A DNA stretch of 64,000 bases from assembly GCA_900753305.1 (NCBI GenBank), contig CAADYR010000031.1:1-64000 (forward strand), written 5' to 3'. How positions within the stretch are numbered: the first letter of the stretch is position 1; every line of letters begins with the position of its first letter. A program made the position numbers and the translations under genes. Of this stretch, positions 52,132 to 60,298 are shown piece after piece. The notes beneath the pieces were generated by a model, which ran no database searches, had not been told where the DNA came from, and saw only the letters and a program-made list of their open reading frames with translations. The DNA is from Lachnospiraceae bacterium (GTDB lineage Bacteria > Bacillota > Clostridia > Lachnospirales > Lachnospiraceae).

Positions 52132-52204
52132 TTGACTATGAAATAGCTTAGATGTAAACTGTTTATAGACTAACAGTTTGATATACAACAATTTGCTATC
52201 AAAC
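52132..52204 (+). promoter_or_regulatory. Promoter and palindromic operators of the MarR-ABC operon
   Basis: TTGACT (52132-52137), a 17-base spacer and TAAACT (52155-52160). AAACTGTT (52156-52163) and AACAGTTT (52172-52179) form a perfect inverted repeat over the -10, and GTTTGATA (52176-52183) and TATCAAAC (52197-52204) a second one downstream. Both lie within 32-80 bases of the MarR start, as expected for autoregulation. Confidence 0.7.
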
Positions 52205-52235
52205 TATATAGGTAATTATAGAAAGAGGGGTGACT

Positions 52236-52718
52236 ATGGAAGAGAAGAATGGTCCGGACAGAGCAATGGGACATGTCATTCGGAGGATGCAGCAGGATTT
52301 TAACCGGTGTTTTATGAAGGAAGGGACAGCGGCAGGGATAGATGAGGCAACACAGATGAATGGCTGGATCATGGCATACCTCTATTTTCACAAGGATCAG
52401 CCGGTTTATCAGAAGACAATAGAGTCTACCTTCGGAGTGAACCGGTCGACTGTAACCAGTATTGTGAAGCTTATGGAGAAGAAGGGCTACATAGAACGTG
52501 AGAATGTGCCCGGAGATGCCAGATTAAAGAGACTCATCCTGACTCCGCTCGGTGAAGAAATGCATTTTAAAACGAAACAGACATTGGATTCTCTGGAATT
52601 ACAGATCAGAAAAGATCTGACAGAGGAGGAAATAGAGGCTTTTTTTGCTGTTTCAGATAAGATTCGTAAGAATCTGGGTGAAAAAGAGGAGTGTATACAC
52701 AAAAGAATCAAAGACTAA
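52236..52718 (+). CDS. MarR-family transcriptional regulator
   Basis: A winged-helix dimeric repressor of about 160 residues. The recognition region reads TIESTFGVNRSTVTSIVKLMEKKGYIERE (about 70-98), followed by the wing with PGDARLKRLILTPLG. AGAGGGG precedes the ATG at 52236; a GTG two codons upstream is rejected. It is the first gene of an operon with two ABC exporter subunits, 21 bases apart, and probably senses a compound they export. Confidence 0.94.
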   Translation: MEEKNGPDRAMGHVIRRMQQDFNRCFMKEGTAAGIDEATQMNGWIMAYLYFHKDQPVYQKTIESTFGVNRSTVTSIVKLMEKKGYIERENVPGDARLKRLILTPLGEEMHFKTKQTLDSLELQIRKDLTEEEIEAFFAVSDKIRKNLGEKEECIHKRIKD

Positions 52719-52739
52719 TTGTGAAAGGAAGAAAATATT

Positions 52740-54488
52740 ATGCTGAAAGTATTAGGCGCACAGATCAAGGAATTTAAAAAAGATTCCATTATGACGCCCG
52801 TTTTCATGATTCTTGAGGTTATCATGGAAATGATTATTCCACTGTTAATGGCATCGATTATTGATGATGGTGTCAATGCGGGAAATATGAACCATATATA
52901 CAAGGTTGGCGCATATATGGTAGTGGCTGCTATCATCGGTTTATGGGCTGGTATGATGGGGGCAAAATACGGTGCAAGGGCATCAACAGGCTTTGCCAGA
53001 AACCTGAGAAAGGCAATGTTTGAGAATATCCAGACATTTTCCTTCTCCAATATTGATAAATATTCTACTTCCAGTCTGATCACCAGACTGACAACAGATG
53101 TAACGAACCTGCAGAATGCATATCAGATGCTGATTCGTATGGCGATGAGAGCACCGGCATCTATGATTATCGCAATGATCATGGCTTTTTCTATCAATGC
53201 GAAACTGGCAAGTACCTATCTGATCGCTGTTATATTCCTGGGTGCATGTATTGCAATGATCATTTCCAGAGCTACCAAGTATTTCAGACAGGTATTTGAA
53301 AAGTACGATGATCTGAATGCCAGTGTGCAGGAGAATGTAGCTGCCATCCGTGTGGTAAAGGCATATGTAAGAGAAGATTATGAGAAGGAGAAATTTTCCA
53401 AGGCAAACCAGAACATTTACAACATGTTCCTGCGTGCAGAGAAGCTGGTTGTTATCAATATGCCTCTGATGCAGTTCACAGTCTATGCATGTATTCTGAT
53501 CATTTCCTGGCTTGGTGCCAAGATGATCGTTGCAGGAGGTCTGACAACAGGTGAAATGATGAGTCTTTTGACTTATTGTATGAATATCCTGATGAGTCTC
53601 ATGATGGTATCTATGATCTTCGTTATGCTGACCATGAGTTATGCCAGTGCAAAACGTATTGCAGAGGTATTGCAGGAAAAGACAGACCTTACCAACCATG
53701 AGAACCCTGTAAAGGAAGTTGCAGATGGCAGCATTGTATTTAAAAATGTAGATTTTGCATACAAAAAAGGCAGTAAACCTGTGCTTAAAAATATCAATCT
53801 TGATATCAGATCAGGTGAAACGATCGGTATTATTGGTGGTACGGGTAGTGCCAAGTCCAGTCTGGTCAATTTAATCAGCCGTCTGTATGACGTAACGGCT
53901 GGTGAATTGCTGGTAGGTGGACGAAATGTAAAGGAATATGACATGGAATCTCTTAGAAATCAGGTATCTGTCGTATTGCAGAAAAATGTGCTTTTCAGCG
54001 GCTCTATCTTGGATAATCTGCGTTGGGGTGATAAAAATGCAACCGAAGCAGAGTGTATCAGGGCATGTGAGCTGGCTTGTGCAGATGAATTTATTCAGAA
54101 GATGCCGGACAAATATAATACACACATTGAGCAGGGGGGCTCTAACGTGTCAGGTGGTCAGAAACAGAGGCTTTGTATTGCCAGAGCCTTGTTAAAGAAA
54201 CCCAGGATACTGATTCTGGATGATAGTACAAGTGCGGTAGATACTGCTACAGATGCCAAGATCAGAAAGGCTTTTGCAGAAGAAATCCCCGATACTACGA
54301 AGCTTATCATTGCACAGAGAATCAGCAGTGTACAGCATGCTGACAGGATCGTTGTCATGGATAACGGAGAGATTTCTGACTTTGGTACACATGATGAACT
54401 GCTGACAAGAAGTGAGATTTACAGAGATGTATATGAATCACAGACAGGTGGCAGTGGAGATTTTGATGAGGATGGAGGTGACAAATAA
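52740..54488 (+). CDS. ABC exporter half-transporter with degenerate ATP site
   Basis: A 582-residue type-IV exporter subunit with six membrane helices (about 15-300) and an ATPase domain (about 335-570). Its own nucleotide site is altered: Walker A reads GGTGSAKSS (Ala for Gly), Walker B ends LILDDSTSAVD (Asp instead of catalytic Glu) and the switch His is Gln in IAQRISS. Its signature VSGGQKQR is normal. That is the profile of the regulatory half of a heterodimeric exporter such as TM287/288. Its stop overlaps the next start by one base. Confidence 0.95.
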   Translation: MLKVLGAQIKEFKKDSIMTPVFMILEVIMEMIIPLLMASIIDDGVNAGNMNHIYKVGAYMVVAAIIGLWAGMMGAKYGARASTGFARNLRKAMFENIQTFSFSNIDKYSTSSLITRLTTDVTNLQNAYQMLIRMAMRAPASMIIAMIMAFSINAKLASTYLIAVIFLGACIAMIISRATKYFRQVFEKYDDLNASVQENVAAIRVVKAYVREDYEKEKFSKANQNIYNMFLRAEKLVVINMPLMQFTVYACILIISWLGAKMIVAGGLTTGEMMSLLTYCMNILMSLMMVSMIFVMLTMSYASAKRIAEVLQEKTDLTNHENPVKEVADGSIVFKNVDFAYKKGSKPVLKNINLDIRSGETIGIIGGTGSAKSSLVNLISRLYDVTAGELLVGGRNVKEYDMESLRNQVSVVLQKNVLFSGSILDNLRWGDKNATEAECIRACELACADEFIQKMPDKYNTHIEQGGSNVSGGQKQRLCIARALLKKPRILILDDSTSAVDTATDAKIRKAFAEEIPDTTKLIIAQRISSVQHADRIVVMDNGEISDFGTHDELLTRSEIYRDVYESQTGGSGDFDEDGGDK

Positions 54489-56422
54489 TGGCAGAGAATG
54501 CAAAACCGATGAATGGACCTGGTGGAAGACGGGGACCAAGAGGACCTAAGCCTAAGGTGGAGAATCCGGGTAAACTTTTTAAACGTTTGATGGGATATAT
54601 TTTCAAGAGCTATACACCACATGTCATTATTGTTGTCATTTGTATTTTTATAGGTGTATTTGCAAGTATTCAGGGAACATTGTTTATGCAGACTCTGATC
54701 GATTCCTATATCATGCCTCTGATCGGACAGGAGAATCCGGATTTCTCGGGATTATGGAATGCTATTGTACGAGTAGGCTGTTTCTATGCGATAGGTGCTC
54801 TGTCCGGTTATGTATATAACAGGATCATGGTCAATGTCAGCCAGGGTACACTGCGAAATATCCGAAATGATATGTTTGGCAAGATGGAATCACTGCCTAT
54901 CAAGTATTTCGATACCCATGCACATGGTGATATCATGTCATGCTATACCAACGATATTGATACACTGAGACAGATGATCAGTCAGAGTATGCCACAGTTG
55001 CTTAACAGTGCGATCACGATTGTCAGCGTATTTTTCAGCATGTTGTTCTTAAGCTGGCCTTTGACGATTGTTACGATGATCATGGTATCTCTGATGCTGT
55101 ATGTAACGAAGAAAGCAGCGGGAGCCTCAGGTAAATATTTTATCAAACAGCAGCAGGCATTAGGTTCTGTGAACGGTTACATCGAAGAAATGATGGAAGG
55201 ACAGAAGGTTGTCAAGGTATTCTGCCATGAAGAGGAAAATATCAATAAATTCAATGAGATCAATGATGAGTTATTCGATTGTGCATACAATGCTAATAAA
55301 TATGCGAACTTCCTGGGACCTATCAATGCACAGCTTGGTAATCTCAGTTATGTAGTATGTGCGATTGTCGGAGGTATTCTGGCATTGAACCATATTGCGG
55401 GACTGACGCTTGGTGGACTGGCAAGTTTCCTGACCTTTAATAAGAGTTTCAACATGCCGATCAACCAGATCAGTCAGCAGTTCAACAGTATTGTTATGGC
55501 TCTGGCGGGTGCAGAACGTATCTTCAAGATGATCGATGAACAGCCGGAGGCTGATGAAGGTTATGTAACATTAGTCAATGCAGAAGAAGTAAATGGTGAA
55601 ATAAGAGAAACATCTAAAAGAACAGGCATGTGGGCATGGAAGCATTATCATAAGGACACAGATACTACCAGCTATCGTAAACTGGAAGGTAAAGTGGAAT
55701 TTAATGATGTGGACTTTGGCTACAGTGATGAGAAGATCGTACTTCACAATATTGAAATGTTCGCAGAACCTGGACAGAAGATTGCATTCGTAGGATCTAC
55801 AGGTGCAGGCAAGACAACAATTACGAATCTGATCAACCGATTCTATGATATTCAGGATGGTAAGATCCGATATGACGGAATCAATGTAAATAAGATCAAG
55901 AAAGCTGATCTGAGACGTTCTCTTGGCATTGTATTACAGGATACACATTTATTTACGGCTACGGTTCGTGAGAATATCAGATATGGTAAGCTGGATGCAA
56001 CAGATGAAGAAGTCATTGCAGCAGCAAAGCTTGCAAATGCACACGAATTCATAGAGAGACTTCCGCAGGGCTATGATACTCTTCTGACAGGTGATGGTGC
56101 GAACCTCAGTCAGGGACAGAGACAGCTTCTTGCTATTGCAAGAGCAGCCATTGCAGATCCTCCTGCATTGATTCTGGATGAAGCGACCAGTTCTATTGAT
56201 ACCAGAACAGAGAAGATCGTCCAGGATGGTATGGATAAACTGATGCATGGCAGAACAACCTTTGTTATTGCACACAGATTGTCTACGGTTAAGAACAGTG
56301 ATTGTATTATGGTTCTGGAACAGGGCAGAATTATTGAACGTGGTACACATGACCAGTTGATCGAGAAGCAGGGCAGATATTATCAGTTATATACCGGTAA
56401 TGCCATTACATCAGAAGCATAA
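54488..56422 (+). CDS. ABC exporter half-transporter with canonical ATP site
   Basis: The 644-residue partner: a Gly/Pro/Arg-rich N-terminal tail (about 1-35), six membrane helices (about 38-345), a linker of about 60 residues and an ATPase domain (about 400-640). Walker A GSTGAGKTT, Walker B LILDEATSSID with catalytic Glu and IAHRLST with the switch His are complete, but the signature is LSQGQ. Together with the previous subunit this gives one active and one degenerate site. The substrate, probably a drug or lipid-like compound, is unknown. Confidence 0.95.
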   Translation: MAENAKPMNGPGGRRGPRGPKPKVENPGKLFKRLMGYIFKSYTPHVIIVVICIFIGVFASIQGTLFMQTLIDSYIMPLIGQENPDFSGLWNAIVRVGCFYAIGALSGYVYNRIMVNVSQGTLRNIRNDMFGKMESLPIKYFDTHAHGDIMSCYTNDIDTLRQMISQSMPQLLNSAITIVSVFFSMLFLSWPLTIVTMIMVSLMLYVTKKAAGASGKYFIKQQQALGSVNGYIEEMMEGQKVVKVFCHEEENINKFNEINDELFDCAYNANKYANFLGPINAQLGNLSYVVCAIVGGILALNHIAGLTLGGLASFLTFNKSFNMPINQISQQFNSIVMALAGAERIFKMIDEQPEADEGYVTLVNAEEVNGEIRETSKRTGMWAWKHYHKDTDTTSYRKLEGKVEFNDVDFGYSDEKIVLHNIEMFAEPGQKIAFVGSTGAGKTTITNLINRFYDIQDGKIRYDGINVNKIKKADLRRSLGIVLQDTHLFTATVRENIRYGKLDATDEEVIAAAKLANAHEFIERLPQGYDTLLTGDGANLSQGQRQLLAIARAAIADPPALILDEATSSIDTRTEKIVQDGMDKLMHGRTTFVIAHRLSTVKNSDCIMVLEQGRIIERGTHDQLIEKQGRYYQLYTGNAITSEA

Positions 56423-56432
56423 ATTATCTGGA

Positions 56433-56464
56433 AAAGGCAGCAGAGTATTCTTTGCTGTCTTTTT
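56433..56464 (+). terminator. Rho-independent terminator after the ABC exporter
   Basis: AAAGGCAGCA (56433-56442) and TGCTGTCTTT (56453-56462) pair with one G-U, then T-rich sequence. Confidence 0.85.
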
Positions 56465-56513
56465 GCTTTGATTAAACAAAAAATATAAAAAACATAAATT
56501 TACAGATAATTAC

Positions 56514-56542
56514 TTGATATCACTCAATTTAGCTGATAAAAT
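56514..56542 (+). promoter_or_regulatory. Promoter of the TetR-type gene
   Basis: TTGATA (56514-56519), a 17-base spacer and TAAAAT (56537-56542), 39 bases before the start codon. Confidence 0.6.
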
Positions 56543-56581
56543 ATATAGTATAGTATGGCTTTATGCAAGCGGGGTGATAGA

Positions 56582-57169
56582 ATGGCTTTTTCAAAAGGAA
56601 AAAGAATTGAAGATGAAACAAGTCAGAGAATTATTGATCTGGCTGTTAACATTGGCTGTAAAGAAGGTCCGGATGCATTGACGGTAACGCGAATCTGTAG
56701 AGAATTGAACTGCGACAGAAGAGTTATCTATAACAGGTTTCGGGATGTAGATGAAATTAATCTGATCGTTGCAGGACGTTGTAATGAAGAACTGCTCAAA
56801 AATGCAAGAGCAGCATTAAAACCGGATGCCTCTTATTATGAAAATCTTTTATCTCTGATCCAGGCAGAATTTACTTACATTTATGAGAAAAATACTTTTT
56901 TTCAATATTACACAGCATTATATCAGGTAGATGAGGATGGAATTCATAATGAAATTCTCCAAAATCTTGAGGAATATATAGAAAATGGGAAGGAATCAGG
57001 CGAATTTAATACACAGACCGGAAGCAGAGAAGCAGCAGAAGGTATTTGGATCATTCTTACCGGTATCAGCAGAATGTTAGCAGCAAATGTAAATTATAAA
57101 TACCAGGATGGATATAAGGCGTTGATGTATGGAATCCATGCAATATGTCATGAAATGAATGCATCGTAG
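56582..57169 (+). CDS. TetR-family transcriptional regulator
   Basis: A regulator of about 195 residues. The N-terminal HTH (about 12-60) reads RIIDLAVNIGCKEGPDALTVTRICRELNCDRRVIYNRFRDVDE; the last part is the TetR recognition helix. The C-terminal ligand-binding helices (65-195) are divergent. GGGGTG precedes the ATG at 56582; an ATG nine codons upstream would put the ribosome site inside the gene. No gene immediately downstream is obviously its target. Confidence 0.88.
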   Translation: MAFSKGKRIEDETSQRIIDLAVNIGCKEGPDALTVTRICRELNCDRRVIYNRFRDVDEINLIVAGRCNEELLKNARAALKPDASYYENLLSLIQAEFTYIYEKNTFFQYYTALYQVDEDGIHNEILQNLEEYIENGKESGEFNTQTGSREAAEGIWIILTGISRMLAANVNYKYQDGYKALMYGIHAICHEMNAS

Positions 57170-57300
57170 TATGCAAAAAAGCAGATATTTATATTGCAGA
57201 AATCACAGTCATAGTTATATTTGCACAATAATATTTGGCATATTTGTTAGAAAATGGCAGAACATGTTTTTATTACATAATAATTATGTTAATATAAAGA

Positions 57301-57319
57301 TATCGATTGGAAATCGATA
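57301..57319. repeat. Short palindrome upstream of the MBL-fold gene
   Basis: TATCGATT (57301-57308) and AATCGATA (57312-57319) with a 3-base centre, 54 bases before the start codon of the next gene. It could be a regulator site, but no partner is known. The rest of the gap 57170-57372 is AT-rich with no other signal. Confidence 0.4.
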
Positions 57320-57372
57320 AGTTTATATTTTTAGGGGTAAGTCGCTTGTGCATATAAGCGAAGATTTAATAT

Positions 57373-58059
57373 ATGAGGAAATGGATTACACACAATAAAA
57401 TAACGGTCATACGTCTGGATGGAGTCAGATGTAAATGTTTTCTTATTCAGGATGCGCATAATTACTGGATGGTAGATACTTCTGCTTTGATGGATAGGAA
57501 AAGGATTGTTATGCAGATGCAGGAGTGTGGTATTAATTCTTTGCGCGGAATCATACTGACGCATTCCCATATCAACCATGTGGAAGCAGCAGCCTGGTTC
57601 GCAGCAGAGTATCAGTGCCCGGTATATATTCACGATAGTGAATTACATTTTATTCAGACAGGAGATTGCCTGATTCCCAAGGCGGCTCGTAAATCAATGG
57701 AGCCAATAGAGCGAATGGTCAGTTATATTCCTTTCCTGAATAAATATCCGGCGTGCAGGGAAGCACAGGCACTGCCTTTGGGGAGTGAACTATTTGAAGA
57801 TGATCGGATCAGGATTCTTGAAACACCGGGACATTCAGAAGGCAGTATCAGTATTATTGTAGACGATGAAATAGCAATTGTTGGTGATGTAATGCGCCGC
57901 CGGGCAGTTTTTTCTGTATTTCTGGCATGGGCGAATCAACCGGGGCTTGTAGAAGTATCATGGAAGAAATTATTGCAGGAACAATGCAGATTATTCCTTC
58001 CATCACATGGCAGAGAGATACCGAGGGAGCTGCTTGAGAAGGAATTAAAACAAATATAA
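57373..58059 (+). CDS. Metallo-beta-lactamase-fold protein with altered metal site
   Basis: A 228-residue protein of the MBL hydrolase fold. The metal motif reads HSHINH (64-69), where the family has HxHxDH: the aspartate ligand is Asn68. Other elements are present: PGHSEGS, VGDVM (bridging Asp) and PSHGRE. The loss of one ligand would weaken the second metal site, so activity may be altered or absent. The N-terminus starts directly at the beta strands. No recognisable domain besides the fold; the substrate is unknown. Confidence 0.8.
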   Translation: MRKWITHNKITVIRLDGVRCKCFLIQDAHNYWMVDTSALMDRKRIVMQMQECGINSLRGIILTHSHINHVEAAAWFAAEYQCPVYIHDSELHFIQTGDCLIPKAARKSMEPIERMVSYIPFLNKYPACREAQALPLGSELFEDDRIRILETPGHSEGSISIIVDDEIAIVGDVMRRRAVFSVFLAWANQPGLVEVSWKKLLQEQCRLFLPSHGREIPRELLEKELKQI

Positions 58060-58067
58060 AAAACATA

Positions 58068-58096
58068 TTGCAAATTTGGAAGAAATCCGCTATGAT
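58068..58096 (+). promoter_or_regulatory. Promoter of the ZTP-riboswitch purine operon
   Basis: TTGCAA (58068-58073), a 17-base spacer and TATGAT (58091-58096). Transcription would start near 58103, at the first base of the aptamer. Confidence 0.7.
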
Positions 58097-58102
58097 GACT
58101 TT

Positions 58103-58190
58103 AGTACACAACTGGCGGAAACAGATTGTCTGTGTAGGAGTACCTACAGGGAGTGTATCATATTGATGAAAAGCCGACCGCCTGGGCAAC
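58103..58190 (+). promoter_or_regulatory. ZTP riboswitch (pfl motif) aptamer
   Basis: The conserved 5' part ACTGGCGGAA (58111-58120) and 3' part CCGCCTGGGCAAC (58178-58190) of the ZTP/ZMP riboswitch are both present; GGCGG can pair with CCGCC as the pseudoknot, and TACACA (58105-58110) pairs with TGTGTA (58131-58136) as the first helix. The ligand is AICAR-monophosphate or -triphosphate (ZMP/ZTP), which builds up when one-carbon units run short. The downstream genes act on AICAR, fitting exactly. Confidence 0.92.
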
Positions 58191-58220
58191 ATATATTTGT
58201 ATGTCCAGGCGGTCTTTTTA
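58176..58220 (+). terminator. Riboswitch-controlled intrinsic terminator
   Basis: GACCGCCTGG (58176-58185) pairs with CCAGGCGGTC (58205-58214), followed by five T. The 5' arm is part of the aptamer core (CCGCCTGGG), so ZMP/ZTP binding should prevent terminator formation and switch expression on. Confidence 0.9.
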
Positions 58221-58306
58221 TGTCTTGGAACAGGATACAGAACAGGTCTATGTGGCGCTGCACAGTGGACTTGTGAAAAGGCAGGCAGCGCAGAAATGAG
58301 GTAAAA

Positions 58307-59020
58307 ATGGAAAAACTTTCACTGGCACAGGAACTTCAGAGCAACGCTTATCCCGGAAGAGGAATCGTGATCGGTAAGACACCCGATGGAACGAAGGCAG
58401 CAATCGCATATTTCATCATGGGCAGAAGCGAGAACAGCAGAAACCGTGTATTTGTAACAGAAGGAGAAGGTATCAGAACACAGGCATTTGATCCATCCAA
58501 GTTAAGCGACCCCAGCCTGATTATCTATGCACCTGTTCGTGTTCTTGGAAACAAGACAATTGTAACCAATGGTGATCAGACAGACACGATCTATGAATTA
58601 ATGGATAAACAGCAGACATTTGAACAGTCTCTGCGTACCAGAGAGTTTGAACCAGACGCACCTAACTATACACCAAGAATCTCAGGAATCCTTCATATTG
58701 AGGATGGTTCCTATAATTATGCAATGTCTATCTTAAAGAGCAACAATGGCAACCCTGATGCATGCAACCGTTATACTTTTGCATACAGCAATCCAGTAGC
58801 CGGCGAAGGTCATTTCATCCATACTTATAAATGTGATGGCAATCCTCTGCCAAGCTTTGAAGGCGAACCCAAGTTAGTTGATATTCCAAATGATATGAAC
58901 GAGTTCGCTGATACTGTATGGAACAGCCTGAATGCAGAGAACAAGGTATCTCTGTTCATCCGCTATATCGACATTGCAACAGGCAAATACGAAACCAGAA
59001 TCATCAACAAGAATAACTAA
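58307..59020 (+). CDS. IMP cyclohydrolase, PurO-like
   Basis: Expected to close FAICAR to IMP, the last step of purine synthesis. The 237-residue protein has NAYPGRGIVIGKTPDG at the N-terminus, an Ntn-hydrolase-like fold pattern and RNRVF as in archaeal PurO/IMP cyclohydrolase. In most bacteria this step is performed by the N-terminal domain of PurH; here it is a separate, unrelated protein. GAGG precedes the ATG. It sits behind the ZTP riboswitch, 11 bases before the transformylase gene. Confidence 0.88.
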   Translation: MEKLSLAQELQSNAYPGRGIVIGKTPDGTKAAIAYFIMGRSENSRNRVFVTEGEGIRTQAFDPSKLSDPSLIIYAPVRVLGNKTIVTNGDQTDTIYELMDKQQTFEQSLRTREFEPDAPNYTPRISGILHIEDGSYNYAMSILKSNNGNPDACNRYTFAYSNPVAGEGHFIHTYKCDGNPLPSFEGEPKLVDIPNDMNEFADTVWNSLNAENKVSLFIRYIDIATGKYETRIINKNN

Positions 59021-59031
59021 GGAGTGCACAC

Positions 59032-60207
59032 ATGAAAGAATTAGAATTAAAATACGGTTGTAACCCAAATCAGAAGCCTTCCCGCATCTATATGAAAGAG
59101 GGAGAACTTCCTATCGAAGTATTAAATGGCAAGCCTGGCTACATCAATTTCCTGGATGCTTTTAACGGCTGGCAGCTTGTAAAAGAACTGAAAAAGGCAA
59201 CAGGACTTCCGGCAGCTACTTCCTTTAAACATGTATCTCCTGCCGGAGCAGCAGTAGGTCTGCCCCTGACAGAGGTAGAGCGTAAGATCTACTGGGTAGA
59301 TGATATGGGGGATTTATCACCCTTGGCAAGTGCTTACGCAAGAGCAAGAGGCGCTGACAGAATGTCTTCTTTTGGTGATTTCATTTCTTTATCAGATGTA
59401 TGTGATACCGATACAGCAAGACTCATTAAGAGAGAAGTGTCTGACGGTATCATTGCACCGGGATACGAACCGGAAGCTCTGGAAATCCTCAAGGCAAAGA
59501 AGAAGGGAAACTATGCCGTTATCAAGATTGATCCTGAATATGTTCCCAATCCAATCGAGACAAAGGATGTATACGGTGTTACCTTTGAACAGGGCAGAAA
59601 TGAATTGGTAATTAACGATGAACTTTTTGCAAATGTTGTAACAGAGAATAAGGAAATTCCAGAATCAGCAAAGATTGATCTTGCAATTGCAATGATTACT
59701 TTGAAATATACACAGTCCAATTCTGTGTGCTATGTAAAGGGTGGTCAGGCAATCGGTATCGGCGCTGGCCAGCAGTCACGTATCCATTGTACAAGACTTG
59801 CAGGCAGCAAGGCTGATAACTGGTTCTTACGCCAGAATCCAAAGGTGTTGAGCCTTCCTTTCAAGGAAAAGATTGGTCGTGCAGACAGAGACAATACAAT
59901 TGACGTATACATGAGTGATGACTATATGGATGTACTGGCAGACGGAGTATGGGAGAATTTCTTCACAGAGAAGCCGGAAGTATTGACCAGAGAAGAAAAG
60001 AGAGCATGGTTAGATAAACTGACAGACGTGTCACTTGGTTCTGATGCTTTCTTCCCATTTGGTGACAACGTAGAGAGAGCACACAGAAGCGGTGTGAAAT
60101 ACATTGCACAGCCAGGAGGCTCTATCCGTGATGATAATGTCATTGAGACATGTAATAAATACAACATGGCAATGTGCTTTACAGGCATCAGATTATTCCA
60201 TCATTAA
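59032..60207 (+). CDS. AICAR transformylase (PurH-type, without cyclohydrolase domain)
   Basis: Formylates AICAR with 10-formyl-tetrahydrofolate, the step before IMP closure. The 391-residue protein corresponds to the AICARFT domain of bifunctional PurH, without the usual N-terminal cyclohydrolase part. Motifs include LKYGCNPNQKPS, TSFKHVSPAGAAVG with the catalytic Lys-His, SAYARARGADRMSSFGDF, LKYTQSNSVCYVKGGQAIGIGAGQQSR and the C-terminal ending in TGIRLFHH. Together with the PurO-like neighbour it completes the split version of PurH. AAGGAG precedes the ATG. Confidence 0.95.
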   Translation: MKELELKYGCNPNQKPSRIYMKEGELPIEVLNGKPGYINFLDAFNGWQLVKELKKATGLPAATSFKHVSPAGAAVGLPLTEVERKIYWVDDMGDLSPLASAYARARGADRMSSFGDFISLSDVCDTDTARLIKREVSDGIIAPGYEPEALEILKAKKKGNYAVIKIDPEYVPNPIETKDVYGVTFEQGRNELVINDELFANVVTENKEIPESAKIDLAIAMITLKYTQSNSVCYVKGGQAIGIGAGQQSRIHCTRLAGSKADNWFLRQNPKVLSLPFKEKIGRADRDNTIDVYMSDDYMDVLADGVWENFFTEKPEVLTREEKRAWLDKLTDVSLGSDAFFPFGDNVERAHRSGVKYIAQPGGSIRDDNVIETCNKYNMAMCFTGIRLFHH

Positions 60208-60222
60208 CAAGAATTTCAGAAA

Positions 60223-60246
60223 AGGGCGGGGCTCCGTCCTTTTTTA
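60223..60246 (+). terminator. Rho-independent terminator of the purine pair
   Basis: AGGGCGG (60223-60229) and CCGTCCT (60234-60240) with a 4-base GGCT loop and one G-U, then five or six T. Confidence 0.88.
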
Positions 60247-60298
60247 TTTGCACATGATTGCCGATATATATTATAAAGTCATATGAGGGGGAACATAT

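Noticed and set aside
58076..58276. A 66-codon reading frame before the PurO-like gene
   Set aside because: It overlaps the ZTP aptamer and its terminator, has no ribosome site and the encoded sequence resembles nothing; the region is explained as non-coding RNA.
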